Of a stretch of 64,000 bases of DNA, positions 53,158-62,018 are shown in pieces. Positions within the stretch are counted from its first letter, which is position 1, and each line of letters starts with the position of its first letter. A program made the translations under genes and the position numbers. The notes below the pieces were generated by a model. That model saw only the letters and a program-made list of their open reading frames with translations. It was not told the DNA's origin and searched no databases. Source of the DNA: Tethybacter castelli (GTDB lineage: Bacteria; Pseudomonadota; Gammaproteobacteria; Tethybacterales; Tethybacteraceae); assembly GCA_036679665.1 (NCBI GenBank), contig JAZHEJ010000042.1, forward strand, positions 1 to 64,000, written 5' to 3'.

Positions 53158-53864
53158 AGGCGCTCTCCGAAGATTAAGGTGCCAATGCGAATAATCGTCG
53201 CCCCGTTGCTGATCGCTTGCGAAAAGTCGTCAGACATCCCCATTGATAGTGTATCAAGTTGATGATCAATGCTTGCGGCGTGCTGTAAAGCGGCCAGCTC
53301 CGCAAATCGCTTGCTATTATCTTTTGCAGCAAGTGATGGCTCGGGTATGCACATCAGTCCGCGCAGACGCACGCCGTCTATCGCACTTACTTGGTCGAGA
53401 AAATCAGGTACCGCTTTAGGCATGATGCCGTGCTTGCTTTGCTCTTCACCCAGATTTACCTGCACGGTAACGTTGATTGGTTCTTTTCCGGCGGCAAGCC
53501 GAGCCGCACCTAATCGGTTAGCGATCTTGATCCGGTCGAGGGCGTGAAACCAGTCAAATAACAATGCCGCCTCGCGAGTTTTGTTAGCCTGCAAAGGTCC
53601 GATCAAGTGCCAAATGCCTTTGAATTCGTCTCCTAGCTCGTGAATTTTAGCGGCAGTTTCTTGAACATAGTTTTCGCCAAAATCCATTTGTCCAAGCCGA
53701 TAAGCTTCAGCAATCAGGGTGCTCGGCTGGCGCTTGCTGACCGCCAGCAAGGTGATTTCAGCCGGGTCGCGTTGTGGTTGGCAGTTGGCGCAACTACGCT
53801 CAATCTGCTGACGTATAGAATGAATGTTAAAATTGATACTTGATGGACCGATAATTTTCGCCAT
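53154..53864 (-). CDS. yggS: PLP homeostasis protein YggS/PLPBP
   Basis: 236 residues, alanine-racemase-like TIM barrel binding PLP. LLAVSKRQPSTLIAEAYRLGQMDFGENYVQE has the PLP Lys; IWHLIGPLQANKTREA, VQVNLGEEQSKHG and LSMGMSDDFSQAISNGATIIRIGTLIFG are family signatures. Keeps free PLP balanced and has no known enzyme activity. Pairs with proC on the minus strand, divergent from pilT, the same arrangement as in many gammaproteobacteria. Confidence 0.94.
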   Translation of the reverse strand: MAKIIGPSSINFNIHSIRQQIERSCANCQPQRDPAEITLLAVSKRQPSTLIAEAYRLGQMDFGENYVQETAAKIHELGDEFKGIWHLIGPLQANKTREAALLFDWFHALDRIKIANRLGAARLAAGKEPINVTVQVNLGEEQSKHGIMPKAVPDFLDQVSAIDGVRLRGLMCIPEPSLAAKDNSKRFAELAALQHAASIDHQLDTLSMGMSDDFSQAISNGATIIRIGTLIFGERL

Positions 53865-53885
53865 CTTGTCAATTTACCATTTTAA

Positions 53886-53897
53886 TCAGATATCTGA
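53886..53897. promoter_or_regulatory. 12-base perfect palindrome in the yggS-pilT intergenic gap
   Basis: TCAGATATCTGA is perfectly self-complementary and centred in the 60-base gap between divergent yggS and pilT. Size and place suit an operator for a dimeric regulator, but no regulator is identified and a 12-base palindrome can arise by chance. Confidence 0.25.
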
Positions 53898-53924
53898 GTC
53901 TCTTTTGAAATAAGGAAAAATAGC

Positions 53925-55037
53925 ATGGAAGGAAAAGAATTACTGGATACCCTTTTAAGGTTTATCGTCGACAATGACGCGTCAGATTTGCATATCTCCT
54001 GCGGGCTTAAACCTCGGGTGCGCATCCATGGCGAGATAATCACTATCGAATCCGATGAGATCGGAGTGATTACCAAAGAGCATGCTGAAGGAATCGGGCG
54101 AGCGTTGCTTCCTGCGGAGAATGATTGGCAACACTATATTGAACACTTCGAAGAAGATTTTTCGTACGAGATTCCTGATGTGGCACGTTTTCGAGTTAAC
54201 ATGTTCATGCATAATCGGGGCCCTGGTATGGTATTTAGGGTAATCCCGGCCACTGTGCTCACACTTGAACAATTAGGTGCGCCGGAAGTGTTCGGTAAGA
54301 TTTCTCACTCCATTAAATCAGGAGTGGTGCTAGTGACCGGGCCGACCGGATCAGGCAAGTCCACAACCCTGGCAGCGATGATTAATGAGATCAATGAAAA
54401 TGCCAAAGAGCATATTTTGACCATTGAAGATCCGATTGAGTTTGTGCATCAGCCCAAGCAGTCGCTGATCAATCAACGCGAGGTGGGTGCTCATACGCAC
54501 AGCTTTGCTAACGCGCTCAAGGCAGCGTTGCGTGAAGACCCGGATGTGATTTTGGTCGGGGAGATGCGAGATTTGGAAACGATACGTCTTGCGCTGACCG
54601 CTGCTGAAACAGGACACCTTGTATTTGGCACTTTACACACCTCATCGGCAGCTAAGACTATGGATCGGGTGATTGATGTTTTTCCCTCCGCTGAGAAGGA
54701 TATGGTGCGTTCAATGCTTTCTGAAAGCCTCCGTTGTGTAATTTCCCAGCAACTGATGCGCCGCGTTGACGGTGGTCGCGTCGCTTGTCATGAAATTTTG
54801 ATGTCAACTCCGGCAATTCGCAACCTGATTCGCGAAAACAAAGTCGCGCAAATTTATTCTGCGCTGCAAACCGGTAAAAAAGACGGCATGCAAACCATGG
54901 ACGACGCCATGGAACAACTGCTTGAGCAGAAGGTTATCGTACCCGAAGACGCATACGCTCGCGCGGTAAACAAAAAGAAATTCGCAGTTTACGCCAATAT
55001 CAGTCCGATACAGGCAGCCGCTGATCAAGAAGCCTAA
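53925..55037 (+). CDS. pilT: Type IV pilus retraction ATPase PilT
   Basis: 370 residues. Hexameric motor that retracts type IV pili for twitching motility. NDASDLHISCGLKPRVRIHGE begins the PilT N-domain; GPTGSGKSTTLAAMI is Walker A; the Asp box is LTIEDPIEFVH; LREDPDVILVGEMRDLETIRLALTAAETGHLVFGTLHT covers Walker B and His box; the C-terminal AIRNLIRENKVAQIYS is the PilT-specific retraction motif, which separates it from PilU. About 25 residues longer at the C-terminus than usual. AAGG site before the ATG. pilU is not adjacent. Confidence 0.95.
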   Translation: MEGKELLDTLLRFIVDNDASDLHISCGLKPRVRIHGEIITIESDEIGVITKEHAEGIGRALLPAENDWQHYIEHFEEDFSYEIPDVARFRVNMFMHNRGPGMVFRVIPATVLTLEQLGAPEVFGKISHSIKSGVVLVTGPTGSGKSTTLAAMINEINENAKEHILTIEDPIEFVHQPKQSLINQREVGAHTHSFANALKAALREDPDVILVGEMRDLETIRLALTAAETGHLVFGTLHTSSAAKTMDRVIDVFPSAEKDMVRSMLSESLRCVISQQLMRRVDGGRVACHEILMSTPAIRNLIRENKVAQIYSALQTGKKDGMQTMDDAMEQLLEQKVIVPEDAYARAVNKKKFAVYANISPIQAAADQEA

Positions 55038-55058
55038 GCACTCCTGAGATTTTTGTTA

Positions 55059-55074
55059 CTTAGCTTCGGCTAGG
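55059..55074. terminator. Hairpin with UUCG loop between convergent pilT and walJ-like gene
   Basis: CTTAGC and GCTAGG pair around a TTCG tetraloop (six pairs, one G-U). It overlaps the stop codon of the minus-strand gene and lies 22 bases after pilT. There is no downstream T run, so it is at best a weak terminator or a transcript-end stabiliser. Confidence 0.3.
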
Positions 55075-55840
55075 CAACTTCAAACCACGAGGTTGTGGTG
55101 TCCTGTTGCGCGATGTTCAGAGCGGGACTGTACCCGGAATTACGCAACTTAGCCAGCAGGCAATTGCGTACCTTGGCGGGAGTATTGTTGTTGTCGCTAA
55201 GATGCGCTGCAACCACATGGCGCAGATGATCATGGCAGATGTTATGAAGTAAGGAGGCGGCTTGTTCGTTGGACAAATGTCCTTTGCCGCCGCGAATGCG
55301 TTGTTTGAGCCATGGCGGATATTTGTTGTTGCCATCGAGCATCTCATCGTCATAATTGCATTCAAGCACCAGGGCGTTGCAGTTGGCAAGCATCAAACAC
55401 AGATATGAGTTCGGCTTGCCAATATCAGTTGCGAATGCTAATTTAGTGCTGTCAGCTTGAAAACAAAATTGTACCGCTTCGCGTGCGTCATGCGGTATGG
55501 TGTAAGGTGTGAGCATGGTATTACCGGCTAGCAAAATGCTTTGATCAGGTTTGATTGGGACAAAATCAGCTTCCCGCAACCCAAGTTCCTGCGCTGTACC
55601 ACGGGTCATATGTGGTCGAATATCGGTAAGACTTACTATTTTGTCCAAGTAACAAATATGGTCGCTGTGATCATGGGTAACGATTATTGCGGTAAGCTCA
55701 GAGTAGCTGGTACCCAGCTCGTTCATGCGCGCCTTCAACTTGACACCTGAAATGCCGCAATCGAGCAAAATCAGGTCTTCTTTGCTTTCAATCAGCGCGG
55801 CGTTACCCTTCGAGCCGCTAGCTAAGATCGCAAATCGCAA
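55070..55840 (-). CDS. Metallo-beta-lactamase-fold protein, WalJ/YycJ-like
   Basis: 256 residues. Begins RFAILASGSKGNAALIES, the hallmark of the YycJ/WalJ group, then LLDCGISGVKLKARMNELG, THDHSDHICYLDKI with the zinc-binding HxHxDH, PYTIPHDAREAVQFCF, ATDIGKPNSYL and LECNYDDEML. In Firmicutes WalJ is a 5'-3' DNA exonuclease; the function in proteobacteria is not well set. No signal peptide. It starts 28 bases after the bamC stop on the same strand. Confidence 0.85.
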   Translation of the reverse strand: MRFAILASGSKGNAALIESKEDLILLDCGISGVKLKARMNELGTSYSELTAIIVTHDHSDHICYLDKIVSLTDIRPHMTRGTAQELGLREADFVPIKPDQSILLAGNTMLTPYTIPHDAREAVQFCFQADSTKLAFATDIGKPNSYLCLMLANCNALVLECNYDDEMLDGNNKYPPWLKQRIRGGKGHLSNEQAASLLHNICHDHLRHVVAAHLSDNNNTPAKVRNCLLAKLRNSGYSPALNIAQQDTTTSWFEVA

Positions 55841-55868
55841 GAAATGTACCTGTTGGAATAGCCGCGAC

Positions 55869-56897
55869 TTAGAGAAAGTTGGCGATGCGGTCGATTATAA
55901 ATGTGCCTTCGGCACCTTCAGGAGCGATGATACGGGTAGAGTCAGGATTGCTAGACTGAACTTGCAGGACCACCTCATATGGAGGTTTGTTGACGTCATC
56001 TGAGCCGAAAAAGCGATCAAACAGACCAACATTATCAGGGTCCTTATTTGGCTCTGCCAGAAGTAACACAATCCTACCTTCGTCCAAGTCACTTTGCACA
56101 ACGGTGAAACCACCGCGGTCCAAGGCCAGTTGCAAGCGGCGCCAAGCCTGCTCGCGGTCGCGCAATATTACTAAAATGTGGGCATTTGTTTCATATAAGT
56201 TGTTAACGGTGACCTGCTGTTCGAATTCTTCCAAAGTGGCGACGCTCTCTTCAGCCAACCTGAAGGATAAAAGCAAGCGGCGCAACATTTCAGCTTCGCG
56301 AGTTCGATCAACTTCCAGCGGGACGAATTCGCCGTTCTGTTCTTGTTTAATGCCACGAAAAGCGATGTAAATATTGGTGGAATTGGCATCCGCACCAGGT
56401 TCAATCAACGTCCGATAGCGGTGACGAATACCGGTGTCGTTGATGCGTTCAAAAGCGATATCAAGATAGCGGCTCAAACCGGTCCCCAGCACCAAAGCAC
56501 GGTCTTGTTGCCAATCCGTTTCTATAATACCCGCTTCAGGCAGTTCGATCTCCAGCGCAAAGCCTTGATCCAACCAAAATTCACGCACGGCAACCCAAAC
56601 GTCTATCGGTGGCAAATCGATTTCTAGCCAGCGAAGGGTTTCTTCACGTTTGATACGCGCCTGAGTAATTTCCGGCAACAGCCGCGTGACGCCGCCTTGT
56701 TCGGTTTGCAACAGAACCTGTTCGATGTCTGACAGCACATTGGGTGGTCGCACCAGACGGTTTTCTTCGTATAGTGAGGAAGCTTTATAGTCGGCGTTTT
56801 CGGCCGTAAGCGGAGTGGTTGTTCCGCCGCAATTAGCAAGCAACAAAGCGCTAACCAAACACAAGGCTAGGCAATACAGTTTCGTAGATGATTTCAA
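55869..56897 (-). CDS. bamC: Outer membrane assembly lipoprotein BamC
   Basis: About 342 residues. A lipoprotein of the BAM complex that inserts beta-barrel proteins. Lipoprotein signal KSSTKLYCLALCLVSALLLANC with Cys near residue 23, a disordered segment (about 24-75), then two helix-grip domains: the first with WLEIDLPPIDVWVAVREFWLDQGF and IIETDW, the second after NNLYETNAHILVILRDREQAWRRLQLALDRGGF. TTG start overlaps the dapA stop (TTGA). The lipobox has Asn just before the Cys, where Gly, Ala or Ser is usual. dapA-bamC order is as in E. coli. Confidence 0.9.
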   Translation of the reverse strand: MKSSTKLYCLALCLVSALLLANCGGTTTPLTAENADYKASSLYEENRLVRPPNVLSDIEQVLLQTEQGGVTRLLPEITQARIKREETLRWLEIDLPPIDVWVAVREFWLDQGFALEIELPEAGIIETDWQQDRALVLGTGLSRYLDIAFERINDTGIRHRYRTLIEPGADANSTNIYIAFRGIKQEQNGEFVPLEVDRTREAEMLRRLLLSFRLAEESVATLEEFEQQVTVNNLYETNAHILVILRDREQAWRRLQLALDRGGFTVVQSDLDEGRIVLLLAEPNKDPDNVGLFDRFFGSDDVNKPPYEVVLQVQSSNPDSTRIIAPEGAEGTFIIDRIANFL

Positions 56898-57775
56898 TGC
56901 AAATGCTCCACAGCGGTACGAGCTTGCTCGTGGTAAGAAAAAGATAGAGATAGTAGCGGCAAGCGAATGCCGTGCTGGATCCGCGACATGTCGGCTAACA
57001 CCCATTTGACCGGAATCGGGTTGGCCTCTATGCCCTGTACGCGATTGAACGCGGCTAATTGTTGATCTAGTTCGATAGAGGTAGGTGAGCTGGCGTTCTC
57101 GGCAGTGGCTTCAATCATGTTATGCATCATACGCGGCGCGATGTTGGCGGTTACCGAAATAACTCCGTGTCCACCGGCCGCGACATATTCTCGCGCGGTG
57201 GTGTCGTCGCCGGATAGCCAGGTAAATTCTTTATCGATACGTTCCATCATATAGTGTAGGCGGCCAATATCGCCGGTAGCATCTTTGATACCGCCAATTA
57301 ACGGATGTTCCGCAAGTTTTATCACGGTGTCGTCGGTAAGGTCGGTGATAGTCCTGGCTGGTACGTTATAAAGAATAAGCGGTTTAGTTGCGACATCCGC
57401 GATCATGCTGAAGTGTCTTATCAGCCCTTGCTGAGTGGGTTTGTTGTAATAAGGCACAACGGACAGGCAGGCGTCGGCGCCGTCAGTACAAGCTTGAGCC
57501 GTAAGTTTCATTGCTTCAGCGGTGCTGTTTGATCCGGTACCGGCAATGACCGGTATGCGTCCGTCGACATGTTCAATTATTTTGGCTATTACTTTTTGAT
57601 GTTCTGTCATTGACAAAGTGGGAGATTCGCCGGTAGTTCCAACCGCAACAATGCCGTCGGTGCCAGAGCTCAGATGCCAATCAAGCAAACTGACAAGGGC
57701 TTGCCAGTCGATTGCACCGTCAGCGTGCATGGGCGTTACCAGTGCCACAATGCTTCCTTTAAGTTGCTTTGCCAT
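56894..57775 (-). CDS. dapA: 4-hydroxy-tetrahydrodipicolinate synthase
   Basis: 293 residues. Condenses pyruvate with aspartate semialdehyde, first step of lysine and diaminopimelate synthesis. GSIVALVTPMHADGAIDW start, GTTGESPTLSMTEH with the Thr pair, VVPYYNKPTQQGLIRHF with the active-site Tyr, YNVPARTITDL, and GIKDATGD with the Schiff-base Lys. Usual length, clean ATG. Overlaps bamC by 4 bases. Confidence 0.96.
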   Translation of the reverse strand: MAKQLKGSIVALVTPMHADGAIDWQALVSLLDWHLSSGTDGIVAVGTTGESPTLSMTEHQKVIAKIIEHVDGRIPVIAGTGSNSTAEAMKLTAQACTDGADACLSVVPYYNKPTQQGLIRHFSMIADVATKPLILYNVPARTITDLTDDTVIKLAEHPLIGGIKDATGDIGRLHYMMERIDKEFTWLSGDDTTAREYVAAGGHGVISVTANIAPRMMHNMIEATAENASSPTSIELDQQLAAFNRVQGIEANPIPVKWVLADMSRIQHGIRLPLLSLSFSYHEQARTAVEHLH

Positions 57776-57798
57776 AAGTGTAGCAGAGATTTTAATGC

Positions 57799-59292
57799 CT
57801 ACAGCGCAGGAGAAGCCATTTGGCTAGGTCGCCATCCGGTTAGCCACAGGGACGCAAAATATGTCGCAACGCCAATCGAAGCTGCTATGGCGAGGCCGGC
57901 GACACGCTCAATTGCCGTTATCTGTGTCCATTCGCTAGGCTGACCCCTTAGCCAAAGTAATAACAAGGTCATGACAACGCATCCGCAGAGTACGCGCAAC
58001 AAAAATCCCGGCCAACCCGGCTGGGGCTGGTAAATGTGTCGGTAAAGTAACACCCCGAGCAGTAATAACGCATTAACTGATACGCCGATCGCTATGGCCA
58101 AGGCCAACCCCGCATGTTGTAACAAAGGAACGAGCGCAAAGTTCATAGCGACCGTAACCGCGAGCGCCACGGCCGATATCTTAACCGGCACCATGATCTC
58201 CTGGCGGGAATAAAAACCCGCGGTAAGTGTTTTGATGCAAACTAGCGCCGGTACCCCGAAACTGTATGCAAACATCGCCAATGAAGTTTGTACGCTGTCA
58301 AGTGGTGTATAGTTGCCGTGCTGGAAGAATGTCGCGGCTAGCGGCAAGGCCAATACCGCCATGCCGAATGCCGCGGGGAGGCCGAGCAAAACCGCAATTC
58401 TTAGACTCCAGTCTAAGGTGATGCTAAATGGTTTTTGTTGATCTGAATGAGCTTGACGCGACAGCGTGGGCAGAACAATTACTCCGAGTGCCGCACCTAG
58501 CAGCCCGGTAGGCAGTTCCATCATTCGGTCGGCAAAATATAGCCATGACACTGAGCCGTCTGCCAAAAACGATGCGAATACCAGATTGATGACAATGCCA
58601 AACTGAGCGATTGACACCCCGATCGCTCCCAAGCCGGTAAGTTTGAGAAGTTTTTTCATCTCAGGAGTCAGGCGCGGCCAAGCCAAGCGCGGTAATTTAC
58701 CATATTTATACATTGCCGCCGCTTGTAAAGATAACTGGGCCAAGCCACCGATGATTACGCCCCACGCTAACGCTTCAATCGGATTGGCAAGTTGTGGCGC
58801 TAGCAATATCGCGCACCCGATCAGGCTGATATTAAGCAAAGCTGGCGCAAATGCGAAAGCGGCGAAGCGGCCGTAAGAATTAAGTACCGCGCCACCAAAG
58901 GCGGTAAGGGAAATAAGCAAAATATAGGGAAAAGTAATGCGCAACAATGTAACTGCGGCTTCTGATTTGCCTTCGATTTCCGCAAAACCAGGTGCAAGCA
59001 CCGCGATGAGCAGCGGCGCCCCGATAATGCCGCACACACTGATCAAAGCAAGCACGCATGTTAGCCAGCTTGCAATAATATTGCGTAACTGTGCGGATTT
59101 ATTGGATTCGCGCGCAGAGTTGTAAACCGGCACAAATGCTTGGGTAAATGCTCCTTCGGCGGTCAGGCGGCGTAGCAAGTTGGGAATTTTGAATGCCGCG
59201 AAAAACGCATCGGTATGCAGACCGACTGCGAATGAAAAAGCGATGGTAACATCGCGCACCAAGCCAAGAACGCGTGACAGCAAGGTCAGCAC
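57799..59292 (-). CDS. murJ: Lipid II flippase MurJ (start codon unresolved)
   Basis: At least 497 residues, 14 membrane helices. Flips lipid II across the inner membrane for peptidoglycan synthesis. Essential charged residues of E. coli MurJ are kept: SRVLGLVRD (two Arg), TDAFFAAFKIPNLLRRLTAEGAFTQAFVPVY (Asp and Arg). Later TFPYILLISLTAFGGAVLN, PTGLLGAALGVIVLPTLS and the QPGWPGFLLR region. The first standard start is GTG 59292, but family similarity (GRLSKALWSVSV before it) continues about 10 residues upstream, with no ATG, GTG or TTG up to the leuC TAG at 59371-59373, which is in the same frame. Confidence 0.9.
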   Translation of the reverse strand: MLTLLSRVLGLVRDVTIAFSFAVGLHTDAFFAAFKIPNLLRRLTAEGAFTQAFVPVYNSARESNKSAQLRNIIASWLTCVLALISVCGIIGAPLLIAVLAPGFAEIEGKSEAAVTLLRITFPYILLISLTAFGGAVLNSYGRFAAFAFAPALLNISLIGCAILLAPQLANPIEALAWGVIIGGLAQLSLQAAAMYKYGKLPRLAWPRLTPEMKKLLKLTGLGAIGVSIAQFGIVINLVFASFLADGSVSWLYFADRMMELPTGLLGAALGVIVLPTLSRQAHSDQQKPFSITLDWSLRIAVLLGLPAAFGMAVLALPLAATFFQHGNYTPLDSVQTSLAMFAYSFGVPALVCIKTLTAGFYSRQEIMVPVKISAVALAVTVAMNFALVPLLQHAGLALAIAIGVSVNALLLLGVLLYRHIYQPQPGWPGFLLRVLCGCVVMTLLLLWLRGQPSEWTQITAIERVAGLAIAASIGVATYFASLWLTGWRPSQMASPAL

Positions 59293-59370
59293 TGAAACTG
59301 ACCACAGCGCCTTGCTGAGCCGTCCGCTAGCTATATGTCGGTTCTTCCCTAGTGTGTCGGTGTCGACACA

Positions 59371-60888
59371 CTATGCTGCGGAGATATCAACGAAATGTCC
59401 TTTTCCGACCGTGGCGACCGCGGCGGCCATCACCGGACTGACCAGGTGGGTGCGAGCCTGGTAACCTTGCCTACCTTCGAAGTTGCGGTTTGAAGTGGAA
59501 GCGCAACGCTCATGCGGGCCTACCACATCGTCGTTCATGCCCAGACACATTGAGCATCCCGGCAGCCGCCACTCAAAGCCGGCTCGTTTAAGTTCGCGGG
59601 CGTAGCCTAAATCCACGGCCTGTTCGCTGACCTGACGCGAGCTAGGTACGATAATCGCTTTAAATTCGCCACCGCCCGGCGCCCGCTTGCGCGATACTGC
59701 GCGGCCACTACGGCGCACAAAGTCATAGACATCTTTGATATCCTGTAGACGGGCGTTGGTACAAGAACCGATGAACACCCTGTCCATGGCGATATCGGTG
59801 ATTTTTGCGCCGGCTTTGAGTCCCATGTAGCTGAGCGCCGACTGATAACTGTCTTGACTTGCTGGATCATCTTGCGAAGCGGGATTCGGTACATAACCAT
59901 CCACGTCCACCACCTGATCAGGCTTGGTTCCCCACGAAACTTGCGGCTTGATCTTGGCGGCGTCAAATTCATAACTAGTGTCAAATTGTGCATCATCATC
60001 TGAATGCAATGTGCGCCAATACCGTTCGGCTTGCGCAAACATTTTTCCGCTTGGAGCAAGCGGGCGGCCGCGCAAAAATTCGATAGTCGTGTCATCAACC
60101 GCAACCATTGAAGAACGGGCTCCGCCCTCTATCGACATGTTGCATATCGTAAAGCGTCCGTCGATGTCAGATTGTTCGATAGCCTCGCCGCAAAATTCAA
60201 TTGAATGGCCTGCGGCGCCGAATACGCGCATTTCGCGGATTATGTTAAGAATTATGTCTTTGGCAAAAACATTTTCACGCAATTTGCCGGCCAAGGTTAT
60301 GCGCATACTCTTGGGCTTAGTTTGCCACAAAGTCTGCGTGGCCAACACATGTTCTACTTCGGTGGTTCCGATACCGAACGCCAGACATCCTAAAGCGCCG
60401 TTGGTGCTAGTGTGCGAATCACCGCAGACCACAGTCAAACCCGGCAATACAAAGCCTTGCTCAGGGCCTACCACATGAACGATACCGGCGTGTCGCGACT
60501 CAGGTGAGAAATAACGAATATTGTTGGCATTGCAGTTGTTGTTGAGAGTGCTCATTTGCAATGCGGATGCTTGACCGCTTTGGATTCTGCGCATTGAGTT
60601 CGCGTAAGTGATTTTGGTGGTTCGATCGCCGCCGGTACCGCGTTCTTCATGGCGCTGATCGCGCTTTTTGTTGAGGTTGTGCTTGGTGGAAACATTGTGG
60701 TCGGCCACCGCGAGAATAAATTGACGACGACGGATATCGCGCCGTGCGACGCGCAAACCGTCGAAAGCTTGCGGGCTGGTTACCTCGTGCATCAGGTGGC
60801 GGTCAATATACAGTAAATCCCGGCCGCTATCGTCGGTGTCCACGATATGCCGATTCCAAATTTTGTCAAGTAAAGTTTTGCCGTGCAT
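59371..60888 (-). CDS. leuC: 3-isopropylmalate dehydratase large subunit
   Basis: About 505 residues, some 35-40 more than usual. Isomerises 2- to 3-isopropylmalate with LeuD in leucine synthesis. Starts GKTLLDKIWNRHIV; YIDRHLMHEVTSPQAFDGL, VVCGDSHTSTNGALGCLAFGIGTTEVEHVLATQ, and the [4Fe-4S] ligands in FIGSCTNARLQD and LPGCSMCLGMN. A Lys/Arg-rich insertion of about 28 residues follows DHNVST (residues 63-68), compared with the E. coli spacing to the next conserved Asn-Cys. ATG 60888 gives the normal N-terminus. leuD and leuB are not adjacent. Confidence 0.94.
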   Translation of the reverse strand: MHGKTLLDKIWNRHIVDTDDSGRDLLYIDRHLMHEVTSPQAFDGLRVARRDIRRRQFILAVADHNVSTKHNLNKKRDQRHEERGTGGDRTTKITYANSMRRIQSGQASALQMSTLNNNCNANNIRYFSPESRHAGIVHVVGPEQGFVLPGLTVVCGDSHTSTNGALGCLAFGIGTTEVEHVLATQTLWQTKPKSMRITLAGKLRENVFAKDIILNIIREMRVFGAAGHSIEFCGEAIEQSDIDGRFTICNMSIEGGARSSMVAVDDTTIEFLRGRPLAPSGKMFAQAERYWRTLHSDDDAQFDTSYEFDAAKIKPQVSWGTKPDQVVDVDGYVPNPASQDDPASQDSYQSALSYMGLKAGAKITDIAMDRVFIGSCTNARLQDIKDVYDFVRRSGRAVSRKRAPGGGEFKAIIVPSSRQVSEQAVDLGYARELKRAGFEWRLPGCSMCLGMNDDVVGPHERCASTSNRNFEGRQGYQARTHLVSPVMAAAVATVGKGHFVDISAA

Positions 60889-60926
60889 GATTTTTACGTG
60901 TGCCGTCAAAGCGTTGGCAGCAAAAG

Positions 60927-61982
60927 TTATTTTACGAAATTGTCGACTTTCGCAAGCTTGCCGCGTACTAGCGGCGGAGTCATTAGCCAGTGTTCGCAAA
61001 AATTATCAGGCAAAAGGCGCATCAATCTACTTAAGCTAGCGATGATTAAGATTGTAAACACGATTCGGGCAAACAATACGCCAAACAAATGCGCCCCGAA
61101 CAGCAAGGATATTAACGAGTCTTCTAGCAATGAGTGACAGATGCTTAAAGTTGCGACGGTCAAAAACATGTCACGTCGATCAATTTTCCCTGAACGCATT
61201 TCGTTCAGCAACAGCGCCGCACCGTACGTTATGCCCAAAACCAAGCCGATTATCGCGACCACCGCGGCGGAGTGATGGATACCCAGGATGCGCATCAACG
61301 GTTTGAGTAAAAATATAAATATGCGTTCGATATTCCAGATCCGCAGGTAGTACATCAACAGGTTGAGCATAAAAATAACCGTAAAAAATACCACCCAGAT
61401 TCGCAGTTGTCCGAACAGCCATTGCACCCAGGTGGCAGTGTCGCCGGCAGTGCCTACCACAAACAAGGTGGCCGGTTCTTGGAGCCAGTTCAGTGCCAAA
61501 AAGAAATGATTAAGCAAAAAACCCAGTGCAAAGGCGGTCCCAAAGCGCAATAAAACTGTCACCCAGGCTCGTACCCCAAGATACTGGGCGAGCCTTACTT
61601 CAACCACAATCGCGTGCGCCTCTAACAAGAGCAACGCGAATATTGTTGCCTGGGCGGTGGAAAGCTGAAGTTCATGCCAGTTTTCCGCCAAGAGCGCAAA
61701 ACCTGCTAGTGGTTGGATTAGGATCGCCGCCGCCCAACCGACCCCGGCTTGTCCGGGCAGGCCGACCAGCTGCATTATCGGCACTAGCAGATTGCCCAGT
61801 GTAACAAGTAGCGGTATGAACATTTCAATGATCCGGAGCCCCAACAGGATCGGAAAAGTGAGCCAGAAGACAAAGGTAAAAGTTGCGACGCTAAGTCGCA
61901 ATTGCGCGATGATAGTCGCAAAGATGTTGCGGTAAGCGGGTCGATGGTTGGACGAGGTGTCCTGTGAATCGCTGGTAGACAT
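60927..61982 (-). CDS. Nucleoside recognition (Gate) domain membrane protein
   Basis: 351 residues with about eight to nine hydrophobic segments. The pattern fits the nucleoside recognition / Gate domain family (SpmA, SpmB, YjiH-like): LVGLPGQAGVGWAAAILIQPLAGFALL, then a second copy-like half with ILGIHHSAAVVAIIGLVLGITYGAALLLNEMRSGKIDRRDMFL and CHSLLEDSLI. Transport substrate unknown. It heads a minus-strand run with leuC (38-base gap) and murJ. Its ATG is three bases from a possible pmbA ATG on the other strand. Confidence 0.72.
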   Translation of the reverse strand: MSTSDSQDTSSNHRPAYRNIFATIIAQLRLSVATFTFVFWLTFPILLGLRIIEMFIPLLVTLGNLLVPIMQLVGLPGQAGVGWAAAILIQPLAGFALLAENWHELQLSTAQATIFALLLLEAHAIVVEVRLAQYLGVRAWVTVLLRFGTAFALGFLLNHFFLALNWLQEPATLFVVGTAGDTATWVQWLFGQLRIWVVFFTVIFMLNLLMYYLRIWNIERIFIFLLKPLMRILGIHHSAAVVAIIGLVLGITYGAALLLNEMRSGKIDRRDMFLTVATLSICHSLLEDSLISLLFGAHLFGVLFARIVFTILIIASLSRLMRLLPDNFCEHWLMTPPLVRGKLAKVDNFVK

Positions 61983-62005
61983 TAAATGCTGGGCCTAGCT
62001 GCTTC

Positions 62006-62011
62006 TATAAT
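62006..62011 (+). promoter_or_regulatory. Candidate -10 element directly before pmbA
   Basis: TATAAT lies 7 bases before the preferred GTG start of pmbA (62019). If used, transcription would begin at or next to the start codon, giving a leaderless message. A TTAAAT at 61982-61987 is a poor -35 with 18-base spacing. Confidence 0.3.
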
Positions 62012-62018
62012 CAACCCT

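Noticed and set aside
60889..60999. 37-residue N-terminal extension of LeuC
   Set aside because: It would overlap the upstream Gate-family gene and LeuC normally begins at GKTLLDKIW.
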